DNA from: Streptomyces sp. TRM68416
GTDB lineage: Bacteria; Actinomycetota; Actinomycetes; Streptomycetales; Streptomycetaceae
Assembly (NCBI RefSeq): GCF_014596915.1
Contig: NZ_JACVWU010000037.1
Coordinates: 1 to 64,000, forward strand
Direction: 5' to 3'
Length of the DNA stretch: 64,000 bases
A model generated the notes under the pieces. That model did not search any database. It saw nothing but the letters and a program-made list of their open reading frames with translations, and was not told the origin of the DNA. Both the position numbers and the translations under genes were made by a program. Each line of letters starts with the position of its first letter. Position 1 is the first letter of the stretch. Of the stretch, positions 16,764 through 25,434 are shown piece after piece.

Positions 16764-18008
16764 GTGTCGACCATGGCAGGACCCGCCGGCCCACCGGGCA
16801 CCCCAGGCACCCCGGGCACGCCCAGCGTCCTGCGGGCCATGAACGACCGCGCCGCCCTGGACCTCCTCCTGGAACACGGCCCCCTGTCCCGCACCCGCAT
16901 CGGCAAGCTCACCGGCCTGTCCAAGCCCACCGCCTCACAGCTGCTGACCCGGCTGGAGGCCGCGGGCCTGGTCCTCGCCACCGGCACCACCGCGGGCCGC
17001 CCGGGCCCGAGCGCGCAGCTCTACGAGGTCAACCCGGCCGCCGGGTACGCCGCCGGACTCGACGTCACCCCCGAACGCGTCCTCGCCGCCGTCGCCGACA
17101 TCACCGGCCGCACCGTCGGCCGCTGCGAAGTCCCCACCCCGGGCCGACGGGCCGCGCAACCCGTGGTCCGGCAGGTCACCGACGCCCTCGACGGCGCCGT
17201 GAAGGCGGCGGGCCTGACCCGCGACGACGTCCGCAGGCTCGTCATCGGCACCCCGGGCGCCTTCGACCCCGGCACCGGCCGCCTCCGCTACGCCGCCCAC
17301 CTGCCCGGCTGGCACTCCCCCAGCCTCCTCGACGACCTCGCCGCCGCCCTGCCGATGCCGGTCGAGTACGAGAACGACGTCAATCTCGTGGCCGTGGCCG
17401 AACAGCGGCTGGGCGCCGCCCGCGGGCACCAGGACTTCGTCCTGCTGTGGAACGAGGCGGGCCTCGGCGCCGCCCTGGTCCTCGGCGGCAGGCTGCACCG
17501 CGGCTTCACCGGCGGCGCGGGCGAGGTCGGCTTCCTGCCGGTGCCGGGCGCGCCCCTCGTACGCCAGGTGGCCCGCGCCAACAGCGGCGGCTACCAGGAG
17601 CTGGCCGGCGCCCAGCGCATCCCGGAGCTGGCCCGGGAGCTGGGGCTGGACGACGTCCCCGAGGGCGCGTACACCGACAGCGCCGCCACCCTGCTCGCCC
17701 GCGCCGCCGGCAGCGACAGCGCCCCGCACCACCGGCTCCTCGCCACCTACGCGACCGGTCTGGCCACCGGTCTGGCCTCGCTCGTCTCCGTGCTGGACCC
17801 CGAACTCGTCGTCCTCAGCGGCAGCGCCCTCGCCTCCGGCGGCGAGCCGCTGCTGGCCCTCGTCCGGTCCGAACTGGCGGACCTCGCCGCCGCCCGGCCC
17901 CGGCTGGTGCTGGGCGACGTGACCGAGGACCCCGTACTGCGCGGCGCGCTGGAGAGTGCGCTCGCCACCACCCGCGACGAGGTCTTCGACACGTTGCCGC
18001 TCCGCTGA
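16764..18008 (+). CDS. csnR: ROK family repressor of chitosan utilisation
   Basis: A 414-residue ROK regulator: Gly/Pro-rich leader, helix-turn-helix at about 25-75 (LSRTRIGKLTGLSKPTASQL), then the sugar-kinase-like domain, without a clear kinase ATP-binding signature. Gene order with csnEFGHK and the operator upstream match CsnR, which represses chitosanase and the csn operon until chitosan oligosaccharides are present. GTG 16764 (VSTMAGPAG) is chosen for its AGGAG spacing; ATG 16773 is the alternative. Confidence 0.9.
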   Translation: MSTMAGPAGPPGTPGTPGTPSVLRAMNDRAALDLLLEHGPLSRTRIGKLTGLSKPTASQLLTRLEAAGLVLATGTTAGRPGPSAQLYEVNPAAGYAAGLDVTPERVLAAVADITGRTVGRCEVPTPGRRAAQPVVRQVTDALDGAVKAAGLTRDDVRRLVIGTPGAFDPGTGRLRYAAHLPGWHSPSLLDDLAAALPMPVEYENDVNLVAVAEQRLGAARGHQDFVLLWNEAGLGAALVLGGRLHRGFTGGAGEVGFLPVPGAPLVRQVARANSGGYQELAGAQRIPELARELGLDDVPEGAYTDSAATLLARAAGSDSAPHHRLLATYATGLATGLASLVSVLDPELVVLSGSALASGGEPLLALVRSELADLAAARPRLVLGDVTEDPVLRGALESALATTRDEVFDTLPLR

Positions 18009-18128
18009 GGGGCCGCAACGACACCTGCCGGTCGTCCTGACGCCGCGGGCCGTGTGCGGCCGGCCGCGCAGTTCCCGCGCCCCTCTCGGGGCACTCCACA
18101 TCACCCCCTGCTCACAGGAGGCCTCGCC

Positions 18129-19463
18129 ATGCCCATATCCACCCGACATGCGGCTTACGTCCTCACCGCCGCCTCCCTCGCCCTCCTCGCCACCGCCTGC
18201 ACCGGCCAGTCCGGCTCCGGCGCCTCCGACGACCCGAACGCCGAGACCACGATCACCTTCTGGCACGGCTGGAGCGCCCCCGCCGAAGTGAAGGCCGTGC
18301 AGGAGAACATCGACCGGTTCGAGAAGGCACACCCCAACATCAAGGTGAAGGTCGTCGGCAACATCAACGACGACAAGCTCAACCAGGCGCTGCGCGCGGG
18401 CGGTTCGAAGGGTCCGGACGTGGTGTCGTCGTTCACCACGTCCAACGTCGGCAAGTTCTGCTCCTCCGGAGCCTTCCTGGACCTCAAGCCCTTCATCGAG
18501 AAGTCGAAGCTCGACCTCGACGCGATGATCCCGAAGCCGATGCTCGACTACACCGAGTTCGAGGGCACGCGCTGCGCGCTCCCGCTGCTCGGCGACGCCT
18601 ACGGCCTGTACTACAACAAGGACGCCTTCGAGGCGGCGGGCATCGACGCGCCGCCGAAGACCTGGTCGGAGTTCGCCGAAGTGGCGAAGAAACTGACGAA
18701 GCCCAAGGGCGACGGCTACGAGCAGCTCGGCTTCATGCCGACGTACCACGGCTACGAGACGGTCGTCTCCCACTACATGTCCCAGTGGGACCACGCCTAC
18801 TTCGACGCGGACGGCAGGTCGAACATCGCCAAGGACCCGGCGTTCGCGGAGATGTTCACGTACCAGAAGAAGCTCGTCGACGACCTCGGCGGGTTCACGA
18901 AACTGGAGAAGTACCGCAACACCTTCGGCGACGAGTGGGGCGCCGAACACCCCTTCCACACCGGCCAGGTGGCCATGCAGCTGGACGGCGAGTGGCGCCT
19001 GGGCATGGCCAGGGACGCCGGGGTCGACTTCGAGATCGGCACGGCGCCGCTTCCGGTGGCCGACGACGAGGCGGACGAGTACGGCAAGGGCTTCCTCTCC
19101 GGCACGGTCATCGGCATCGCCCCGCAGAGCGAGAAGCAGAACGCCGCCTGGGAGCTGGTGAAGTACATGACGACCGACACCGGGGCCGTCGTCGCCTTCT
19201 CCAACGCCATCCGCAACGTGCCCTCCACCTTCGAGGCGCTGAAGTCCCCCGACCTGAAGACGGACCCGGCCTTCAAGACCTTCCTGGACATCGCCCAGCA
19301 CCCCGGCTCGACCACCGCGCCGAACGCCGTCAACGGCGCCGCCTACCAGCTGACGCTCCAGGACTTCGGCTACCAGTACGAGTCCGGCAAGGTCACGGAC
19401 CTCAAGGCCGGCCTCGCGAAGACCGCCGCGCAGATCGACCGCGACATCGAGCAGGCGAAGTAG
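18129..19463 (+). CDS. csnE: Sugar ABC transporter substrate-binding lipoprotein
   Basis: A 444-residue extracellular solute-binding protein of family 1. The signal peptide ends with a lipobox whose Cys is residue 24 (ALLATAC). Family marks include TTITFWHGWSAPAEV near the N-terminus and the central DAYGLYYNKDAFEAAGI. By gene order it is CsnE, which captures chitosan oligosaccharides outside the cell. AGGAGG precedes ATG 18129. About 120 bases separate it from csnR and contain part of a dispersed repeat. Confidence 0.9.
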   Translation: MPISTRHAAYVLTAASLALLATACTGQSGSGASDDPNAETTITFWHGWSAPAEVKAVQENIDRFEKAHPNIKVKVVGNINDDKLNQALRAGGSKGPDVVSSFTTSNVGKFCSSGAFLDLKPFIEKSKLDLDAMIPKPMLDYTEFEGTRCALPLLGDAYGLYYNKDAFEAAGIDAPPKTWSEFAEVAKKLTKPKGDGYEQLGFMPTYHGYETVVSHYMSQWDHAYFDADGRSNIAKDPAFAEMFTYQKKLVDDLGGFTKLEKYRNTFGDEWGAEHPFHTGQVAMQLDGEWRLGMARDAGVDFEIGTAPLPVADDEADEYGKGFLSGTVIGIAPQSEKQNAAWELVKYMTTDTGAVVAFSNAIRNVPSTFEALKSPDLKTDPAFKTFLDIAQHPGSTTAPNAVNGAAYQLTLQDFGYQYESGKVTDLKAGLAKTAAQIDRDIEQAK

Positions 19464-19469
19464 CCGCCC

Positions 19470-20408
19470 ATGTCCACGCTCGCCGTACGGCGCCGCAGAT
19501 CCGCGCTGCGGACGCTGCTCTTCCTCTCCCCCTGGCTGATCGGCTTCGGCGTCTTCTTCGCCTACCCGCTGGTCTCCACCGCCTACTTCTCCCTGATGAA
19601 GTACGACGGCTTCGGCACCCCCGAGTTCCGCGGCCTGGACAACTGGACGTATGTCTTCTCCGACTACCCCATGTTCTGGCCCGCGCTGGCCAACACCCTG
19701 TGGCTGGTGCTGGTCATGGTCACCTGCCGGGTGGCCTTCGGGCTCGGGGTCGGCCTGCTGATCACCAGGATCCGGACGGGCACGGGCGTCTTCCGCACGC
19801 TGTTCTACCTCCCCTACCTCGCCCCGCCCGTCGCCGCCACGCTCGCCTTCGTCTTCCTCCTCAACCCCGGTACGGGACCGGCCAACTCGGTGCTGGACGG
19901 GCTGGGGCCGCCGACCCCGGGCTGGTTCACGGACCCCGCCTGGTCCAAGCCGGCGCTCACCGCACTCGCCCTGTGGGGCGTGGGCGACCTCATGGTGATC
20001 TTCATGGCCGCGCTGCTCGACGTACCGAAGGAGCAGTACGAGGCCGCCGAACTGGACGGGGCGTCGGCCTGGCAGCGGTTCCGGTTCGTCACCCTGCCGA
20101 ACATCTCGCCGATCGTGCTGTTCGCGGTGGTCACCGGCGTGATCCAGACCATGCAGTACTACACCCAGCCGCTGGTGGCCGGGAAAGTGGCCTCCGGGGT
20201 CATCGGCGGCTCCGGCCAGTCCTTCGAGCCCGGCTACCCCGACAAGTCGACCCTGACGCTCCCCCAGCTCGTCTACAACCTCGGCTTCCAGCGCTTCGAC
20301 TACGGCGCCGCCTGCGTCGTCGCGCTGGTGCTGTTCGCGCTCGCCATGGCGTTCACGGCGCTGCTGATGCGCCGCCGCGGCGGACTGATCGGGGCAGGTG
20401 AACGATGA
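19470..20408 (+). CDS. csnF: Sugar ABC transporter permease (MalF type)
   Basis: A 312-residue integral membrane permease with six helices, beginning LLFLSPWLIGFGVFFAYPLV. The EAA loop, which contacts the ATPase, is EAAELDGASAWQRFRFVTLP. Only six bases separate it from csnE and it overlaps csnG by four. No ATPase is encoded in the operon, so the shared MsiK-type ATPase encoded elsewhere is expected, as for other Streptomyces sugar importers. Confidence 0.92.
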   Translation: MSTLAVRRRRSALRTLLFLSPWLIGFGVFFAYPLVSTAYFSLMKYDGFGTPEFRGLDNWTYVFSDYPMFWPALANTLWLVLVMVTCRVAFGLGVGLLITRIRTGTGVFRTLFYLPYLAPPVAATLAFVFLLNPGTGPANSVLDGLGPPTPGWFTDPAWSKPALTALALWGVGDLMVIFMAALLDVPKEQYEAAELDGASAWQRFRFVTLPNISPIVLFAVVTGVIQTMQYYTQPLVAGKVASGVIGGSGQSFEPGYPDKSTLTLPQLVYNLGFQRFDYGAACVVALVLFALAMAFTALLMRRRGGLIGAGER

Positions 20409-21292
20409 CCCAAGTACTCGACAAACCGCAGGAGTTGACCGTACCGCCGGAGGCGCACGCCGCGCGGCGCCGCTCCCTGCTGGAGTGGATCGCGGTCCAC
20501 GCCCTCGGCGTCGCCGCGGCGCTCTTCTTCACCCTCCCCTTCGTCTTCGTCGTCCTGACCTCGCTGATGAGCGACCAGCAGGCCCTCACCCGCGACCTCG
20601 TGCCCGACACCTGGGAGTGGGGCAACTACCGCGAGGTCCTCGACACCCCCGGCTTCCTGACCTGGTGGCGCAACACCCTCCTGTACGCCGGTCTAGGCAC
20701 CGCGCTCACCGTGGCGTCCTCGGTCCCGGTGGCCTACGCCCTGGCCAAGTTCCGCTTCCGCGGCCGGAGTCTGTCGCTGATGCTGGTCATCGCGATGATG
20801 ATGCTGCCGCCGCAGGTGGTCGTCATCCCGATGTACCTGTTCTGGGCGAAGCAGCTGGACCTGTCGGGCACCCTGTGGCCGCTGATCGTCCCCATGGCCT
20901 TCGGCGACGCCTTCTCCATCTTCCTGCTGCGGCAGTTCCTGATGACGATCCCGGACGAGTACCTGGACGCGGCACGGGTCGACGGCTGCGGGGAGTTCAG
21001 GACCCTGGTGAAGGTGGTCCTGCCGATGGCGAAGCCGGGCATCGCCGCCGTGGCCCTGTTCCAGTTCTTCTACGCCTGGAACGACTACTTCGGCCCGCAG
21101 ATCTACGCCTCCGAGAACCCCGGCGCCTGGACCCTGTCCTACGGCCTGGAGTCCTTCAAGGGCGCGCACCACACCGACTGGAACCTGACCATGGCCGCGA
21201 CCGTACTGGTCATGGCCCCCGTAATCGTCGTGTTCTTCTTCGCGCAGAAGGCGTTCGTCGAGGGCGTCACCCTGACCGGAGTGAAGGGTTGA
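20405..21292 (+). CDS. csnG: Sugar ABC transporter permease (MalG type)
   Basis: A 295-residue permease with six helices. The EAA loop is DAARVDGCGEFRTLVKVVLP, and the C-terminus ends VEGVTLTGVKG, as is typical of MalG-type subunits. The start overlaps the csnF stop in ATGA (20405-20408), showing coupling. With CsnE and CsnF it forms the chitosan-oligosaccharide importer. Confidence 0.92.
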   Translation: MTQVLDKPQELTVPPEAHAARRRSLLEWIAVHALGVAAALFFTLPFVFVVLTSLMSDQQALTRDLVPDTWEWGNYREVLDTPGFLTWWRNTLLYAGLGTALTVASSVPVAYALAKFRFRGRSLSLMLVIAMMMLPPQVVVIPMYLFWAKQLDLSGTLWPLIVPMAFGDAFSIFLLRQFLMTIPDEYLDAARVDGCGEFRTLVKVVLPMAKPGIAAVALFQFFYAWNDYFGPQIYASENPGAWTLSYGLESFKGAHHTDWNLTMAATVLVMAPVIVVFFFAQKAFVEGVTLTGVKG

Positions 21293-21299
21293 GCGAGAC

Positions 21300-22565
21300 A
21301 TGAAACTCACCGTGGTCGGCGGAGGATCGACCTACACACCCGAACTCGTCGACGGGTTCGCCAGACTGAGGGACACGCTGCCGGTGCGGGAGCTGGTCCT
21401 CGTCGACCCGGCGGCCGAGCGCCTGGAGCTGGTGGGCGGGCTGGCCCGCCGCATCTTCGCCCGGCAGGGCCACGACGGGCGGATCGTCACTACGTCCGAC
21501 CTCGACGCGGGGGTCGAGGGCGCCGACGCCGTCCTGCTCCAACTGCGCGTCGGCGGCCAGGCCGCCCGCAACGACGACGAGACCTGGCCGCTGGAGTGCG
21601 GCTGCGTCGGCCAGGAGACGACCGGCGCGGGCGGACTGGCCAAGGCGCTGCGCACGGTGCCGGTGGTCCTGGACATCGCCGAACGGGTCCGCCGCGCCAA
21701 CCCGCGCGCGTGGATCATCGACTTCACCAACCCGGTGGGGATCGTGACGCGGGCGCTGCTCCGGGCCGGGCACCGGGCGGTCGGCCTGTGCAACGTGGCG
21801 ATCGGGCTCCAGCGCAAGTTCGCGGGCCTGCTCGGGGTCGCCCCCGCCGACGTACACCTGGACCACGTGGGGCTCAACCACCTCACCTGGGAGACGGGGG
21901 TGCGGCTCGGCGGCCCGGAGGGCAAGGACGTCCTGCCCGAGCTGCTGGCCGGGCACGGCGGCACGATCGCGGACGACCTGCGCCTGCCGCGCGCGGTACT
22001 GGACCGGCTGGGCGTGGTCCCCTCCTACTACCTGCGCTACTACTACGCCCACGACGAGGTCGTACGGGACCTGCGCACAAAGCCCTCGCGGGCGGCCGAA
22101 GTGGCGGCCATGGAGAAGGAGTTGTTGCAGATGTACGCCGACCCGGCCCTCGACGAGAAGCCGGAGCTGCTGTCCCGCCGGGGCGGCGCCTACTACTCGG
22201 AGGCCGCGGTGGACCTGGCGGCGTCGCTGCTGGGCGGCGGCGGAAACCCGTACCAGGTGGTGAACACGTACAACCGCGGCACGCTGCCCTTCCTCCCGGA
22301 CGACGCGGTGGTGGAGGTGCAGGCGGCGGTGGGCCCGCAGGGCGCGACGCCGCTGCCGGTGGCGGCCGTGGACCCGTTGTACGCGGGCCTCATGGCGAAC
22401 GTGACGGCGTACGAGGAGCTGGCGCTGGAGGCGGCGCTGCGGGGCGGCCGGGACCGGGTCTTCCGAGCCCTGCTCGCCCACCCGCTGATCGGCCAGTACG
22501 CGTACGCGGAGACCCTCACCGACCAGCTGATCGCACACAACCGGGAGCACCTCGCGTGGGCATGA
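21300..22565 (+). CDS. csnH: GH4 family glycosidase (6-phospho-beta-glucosidase type)
   Basis: A 421-residue NAD- and metal-dependent GH4 hydrolase. The N-terminal dinucleotide fold is KLTVVGGGSTYTPELVDGF. The metal-binding residues typical of the family are in VGLCNVAIG and LNHLTWETG. Encoded with CsnEFG and the kinase CsnK, it probably cleaves imported glucosamine oligosaccharides. GH4 enzymes in general act by redox elimination, so annotation as a phospho-glucosidase is family-based and the real substrate may be a glucosaminide. Confidence 0.9.
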   Translation: MKLTVVGGGSTYTPELVDGFARLRDTLPVRELVLVDPAAERLELVGGLARRIFARQGHDGRIVTTSDLDAGVEGADAVLLQLRVGGQAARNDDETWPLECGCVGQETTGAGGLAKALRTVPVVLDIAERVRRANPRAWIIDFTNPVGIVTRALLRAGHRAVGLCNVAIGLQRKFAGLLGVAPADVHLDHVGLNHLTWETGVRLGGPEGKDVLPELLAGHGGTIADDLRLPRAVLDRLGVVPSYYLRYYYAHDEVVRDLRTKPSRAAEVAAMEKELLQMYADPALDEKPELLSRRGGAYYSEAAVDLAASLLGGGGNPYQVVNTYNRGTLPFLPDDAVVEVQAAVGPQGATPLPVAAVDPLYAGLMANVTAYEELALEAALRGGRDRVFRALLAHPLIGQYAYAETLTDQLIAHNREHLAWA

Positions 22566-23524
22566 CGGACAGCGTCCTCGCCGTCGACGCGGGCAACAGC
22601 AAGACCGACGTGGCGGTGGTCACGGCCGAGGGCGAGGTGCTGGGTACGGCTCGCGGGGGCGGGTTCCGGCCCCCGGCGGTGGGCGTGCCGACGGCCGTGG
22701 ACACGCTCGCGGAGGCGGTGGGCACGGCCTTCGCCGAGACGGGCGTCTCCTCGGTGACACACGTCTCGGCCTGCCTGGCCAACGCCGATCTCCCCGTGGA
22801 GGAGGAGCGGTTGGCGGCCGCGCTGCACGCACGCGCGTGGGGCGGGACGGTCGACGTCCGCAACGACACGTTCGCCGTCCTGCGGGCCGGGGTCGCCGAG
22901 CCGCGGGGCGTGGCCGTGGTGTGCGGGGCGGGCATCAACTGCGTCGGCATGCGCCCCGACGGCCGCACCGCCCGCTTCCCGGCGCTCGGCCGCATCTCCG
23001 GTGACTGGGGCGGCGGTTGGGGCCTCGCGGAGGAGGCCCTGTGGCACGCGGCCCGCGCGGAGGACGGCCGCGGGGGTCCTACGGCGCTGGCCCGCGCCCT
23101 GCCCGCCCACTTCGGCCTTCCCTCCATGCCGGCGCTGATCGAGGCGCTCCACCTGGAGCACATCGCCGCCGCCCGCCGCCACGAGCTCGCGCCCGTCCTG
23201 TTCGCCACGGCCGACGCGGGCGACCCGGTGGCCCGCCGGCTCGTCGACCGCCTGGCGGACGAGGTCGTGACCATGGCCACGGTCGCCCTGACCCGCCTGG
23301 ATCTCCTGGCGGAGGAGACCCCGGTGGTCCTGGGCGGCAGCATCCTGGCAGCCCGCCACCCCCGACTCGACGAAGCGGTACGGAACCTACTCTCCTCCCG
23401 CGCCCCCAAGGCCGTCCCCACCGTGGTCACGGCACCCCCGGTAGTGGGCGCCGCCCTCCTGGGCCTGGACACGCTGAACGCGCCCCCGAGGGCCGAGGAA
23501 AAACTCCGAGCCCACTACGCCTAG
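22562..23524 (+). CDS. csnK: Sugar kinase of the BadF/BadG (N-acetylglucosamine kinase-like) family
   Basis: A 320-residue kinase with the ASKHA ATPase fold: phosphate-1 loop LAVDAGNSKTDVAV near the N-terminus and the ISGDWGGGWGLAEEALWHAA segment of N-acetylglucosamine kinases. It likely phosphorylates glucosamine released by CsnH. ATG 22562 overlaps the csnH stop (ATGA); a GTG two codons upstream is possible. Last gene of the operon, followed by a hairpin terminator. Confidence 0.9.
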   Translation: MTDSVLAVDAGNSKTDVAVVTAEGEVLGTARGGGFRPPAVGVPTAVDTLAEAVGTAFAETGVSSVTHVSACLANADLPVEEERLAAALHARAWGGTVDVRNDTFAVLRAGVAEPRGVAVVCGAGINCVGMRPDGRTARFPALGRISGDWGGGWGLAEEALWHAARAEDGRGGPTALARALPAHFGLPSMPALIEALHLEHIAAARRHELAPVLFATADAGDPVARRLVDRLADEVVTMATVALTRLDLLAEETPVVLGGSILAARHPRLDEAVRNLLSSRAPKAVPTVVTAPPVVGAALLGLDTLNAPPRAEEKLRAHYA

Positions 23525-23973
23525 TCCGCACCCCACCCCTGGGGGCTCCGCCCCCAGACCCCCGACCTTTGCCCACCCACCACCCGTTTCCAGTGGGTCG
23601 AAAGGTGCACCTCCCACCCCCGGGCCTTTGCCCACCCACCCCCCGCTTCCAACGGGCCGAAAGGTGGACCTCTCGACCCACCGAGTCGGGTGGTGGGTGG
23701 GCAAAGGCCCGGGGTCCAGGGGGCGGAGCCCCCTGGGCGGGGTCGAAGGGGCGGCAGCCCCTGGGGACGGGACGGGTAGGGGCGGCGGGGGCGAAAAACC
23801 ACCGCGCCCGCACGCACCCGTACACCCCCGCCGGAACCGAACCGATTCCCCCGGCGTATTCATGGGCAGGGGGTGATCCGGGACACGGCAAGGCCGCCGA
23901 CAGGCCCGCCGTGACGAATGTCAGTCCCGACAGCGATACTTGCGGGCGACGGATGACCATGGGGGAGGTCAAA
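23525..23973. repeat. 449-base intergenic cassette of direct and inverted repeats
   Basis: No gene is seen. Two direct copies of a unit (CCTTTGCCCACCCACC, then GGGCCGAAAGGTGGACCTC-like) lie at about 23568-23620 and 23626-23676. A perfect 20-base inverted repeat pairs 23618-23637 with 23695-23714. The 3' part (23711-23795) duplicates 11748-11829. The last 60 bases carry a weak promoter-like pair, GTGACG at 23911 and GATACT at 23935. Confidence 0.75.
23539..23557 (+). terminator. Terminator of the csn operon
   Basis: CTGGGGGC (23539-23546) pairs perfectly with GCCCCCAG (23550-23557) around TCC, 15 bases after the csnK stop. Confidence 0.7.
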
Positions 23974-25434
23974 GTGACACACCCGCCGAAAGGCAGCGCG
24001 GCACCACCGGGACCGGGCACGCCCACAGTGCCGTCGGTCCCCCCGCAGCACCACCAGGGCACCCACCCCCCGGCACCGGCCTCCCCACCCGCCCCGCCAC
24101 CGGCACCCCCCACCCCCCGCCGCCGCACCGCCTTCGCCGAGGGCGCCGACCGCCTCCGCACCGCAGCCACCACCGAACCCGGCCGCCTCCGCATCATCGG
24201 CGCCGTCCTCGCCCTCCTCGTCGTCACCTTCGGCGCCGTCACCGCCTGGCAGGTCACCGACCGCGCGGCCGCCGCCGACGACGTCCTGCACCGCAGCCAG
24301 CCCCTCAGCTCCGACGCCGCCGACATCTACCGCTCCCTCGCCGACGCCAACACCGCCGCCTCCAGCGGCTTCCTGGCCGGCCGCGAGGAGACCGGCGTCA
24401 ACCGCGTCCGCTACGAGAAGGGCATCCGCACGGCCGCCGCGAAGCTCGTCAACGCCGCGGCCAACTCCGAACCCGGCTCCCCCTCCGCCGCCACCGTCGC
24501 CAAGCTCAACCGCCTGCTGCCGGAGTACAAGGGCCTGATCGAGCAGGCCAGGACGTACAACCGCCAGGGCTTCCCGGTCGGCGGCGCCTACCTGCGGTAC
24601 GCGAACGAGAAGATGCAGCAGGAGATGCTCCCGGCCGCGGAGGACCTCTACAAGAAGGAGAACCAGCGGCTGCGCGCCGACTACGGCGACGCCACCCCGT
24701 ACCCCTGGGCCGCGATAGCCCTCGGCGTCATCGCCCTCGCCGCCCTCGCCTGGGCCCAGCACCGCAACTACCGCCGCACCAACCGCGTCCTGAACCACGG
24801 CCTGGTCGCCGCCACCGCCGCCACCACGGTCGTCCTGCTGTGGCTGGTCGTCGGCCACAGCGTCGCCCGCGCGGGCCTGAACGACTCCTACGACCACGGC
24901 GTGCGCTCGCTCAACGTCCTGCACGACGCCCGCATCGCCTCCCTCAAGGCCCGCGGCAACGAGAACCTCACCCTGGTCTCCCGCGGCGCCGAGACCAAGA
25001 AGGTCGGCGACGAGACCTTCGACGCCTACGACTACGACTTCACGCAGGACATGGAGACCCTGGGCAAGGGCCTCGCCCAGGCCGAGAAGCTCGCCGACGA
25101 CGCCCCGGGCGAGCAGCCCGTCACCGCGGCCGTCGGCAACATGACGGAGTGGAAGAAGCGCCACGCCGCGGCCCGCGCGGAGGACGAGAACGGCGAGTAC
25201 CAGCAGGCGCTGGACAAGGTGATCGGCGCCAAGGGCACCACCGGCGAGTGCTTCGACAGCGTCGACGCCAACCTCGCCGCCGCACTGAAGCACGAGACGA
25301 CCGAGTTCGAGCGGGCGGCCGGCGACGGCCTGGACGCGATGTCCGGGCTGTCGACGGGCGCGGCCGTCCTCGCCGTACTGGCCGCGGCCGGCGCGGTACT
25401 GGGCATCGGCCGCAGGCTGTCGGAGTACCGGTGA
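23974..25434 (+). CDS. GlnX-like four-helix membrane sensor
   Basis: A 486-residue membrane protein: Pro-rich cytoplasmic N-terminus (1-50), helix at about 73-94, an external helical domain (95-240) with a four-helix sensor look, helices at about 244-262 and 277-295, a second external domain, and a last helix near 462-480. Position directly before a glutamate-binding protein and a PknG kinase matches the mycobacterial glnX-glnH-pknG amino-acid sensing unit, in which GlnX relays binding-protein occupancy to the kinase. GTG 23974 has GGGGGAGG upstream; ATG 23953 is an alternative. Confidence 0.75.
   Translation: MTHPPKGSAAPPGPGTPTVPSVPPQHHQGTHPPAPASPPAPPPAPPTPRRRTAFAEGADRLRTAATTEPGRLRIIGAVLALLVVTFGAVTAWQVTDRAAAADDVLHRSQPLSSDAADIYRSLADANTAASSGFLAGREETGVNRVRYEKGIRTAAAKLVNAAANSEPGSPSAATVAKLNRLLPEYKGLIEQARTYNRQGFPVGGAYLRYANEKMQQEMLPAAEDLYKKENQRLRADYGDATPYPWAAIALGVIALAALAWAQHRNYRRTNRVLNHGLVAATAATTVVLLWLVVGHSVARAGLNDSYDHGVRSLNVLHDARIASLKARGNENLTLVSRGAETKKVGDETFDAYDYDFTQDMETLGKGLAQAEKLADDAPGEQPVTAAVGNMTEWKKRHAAARAEDENGEYQQALDKVIGAKGTTGECFDSVDANLAAALKHETTEFERAAGDGLDAMSGLSTGAAVLAVLAAAGAVLGIGRRLSEYR

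Noticed and set aside
16935..19301. 788-codon minus-strand frame across csnR and csnE
   Set aside because: Antisense to two well-supported genes with correct motifs.
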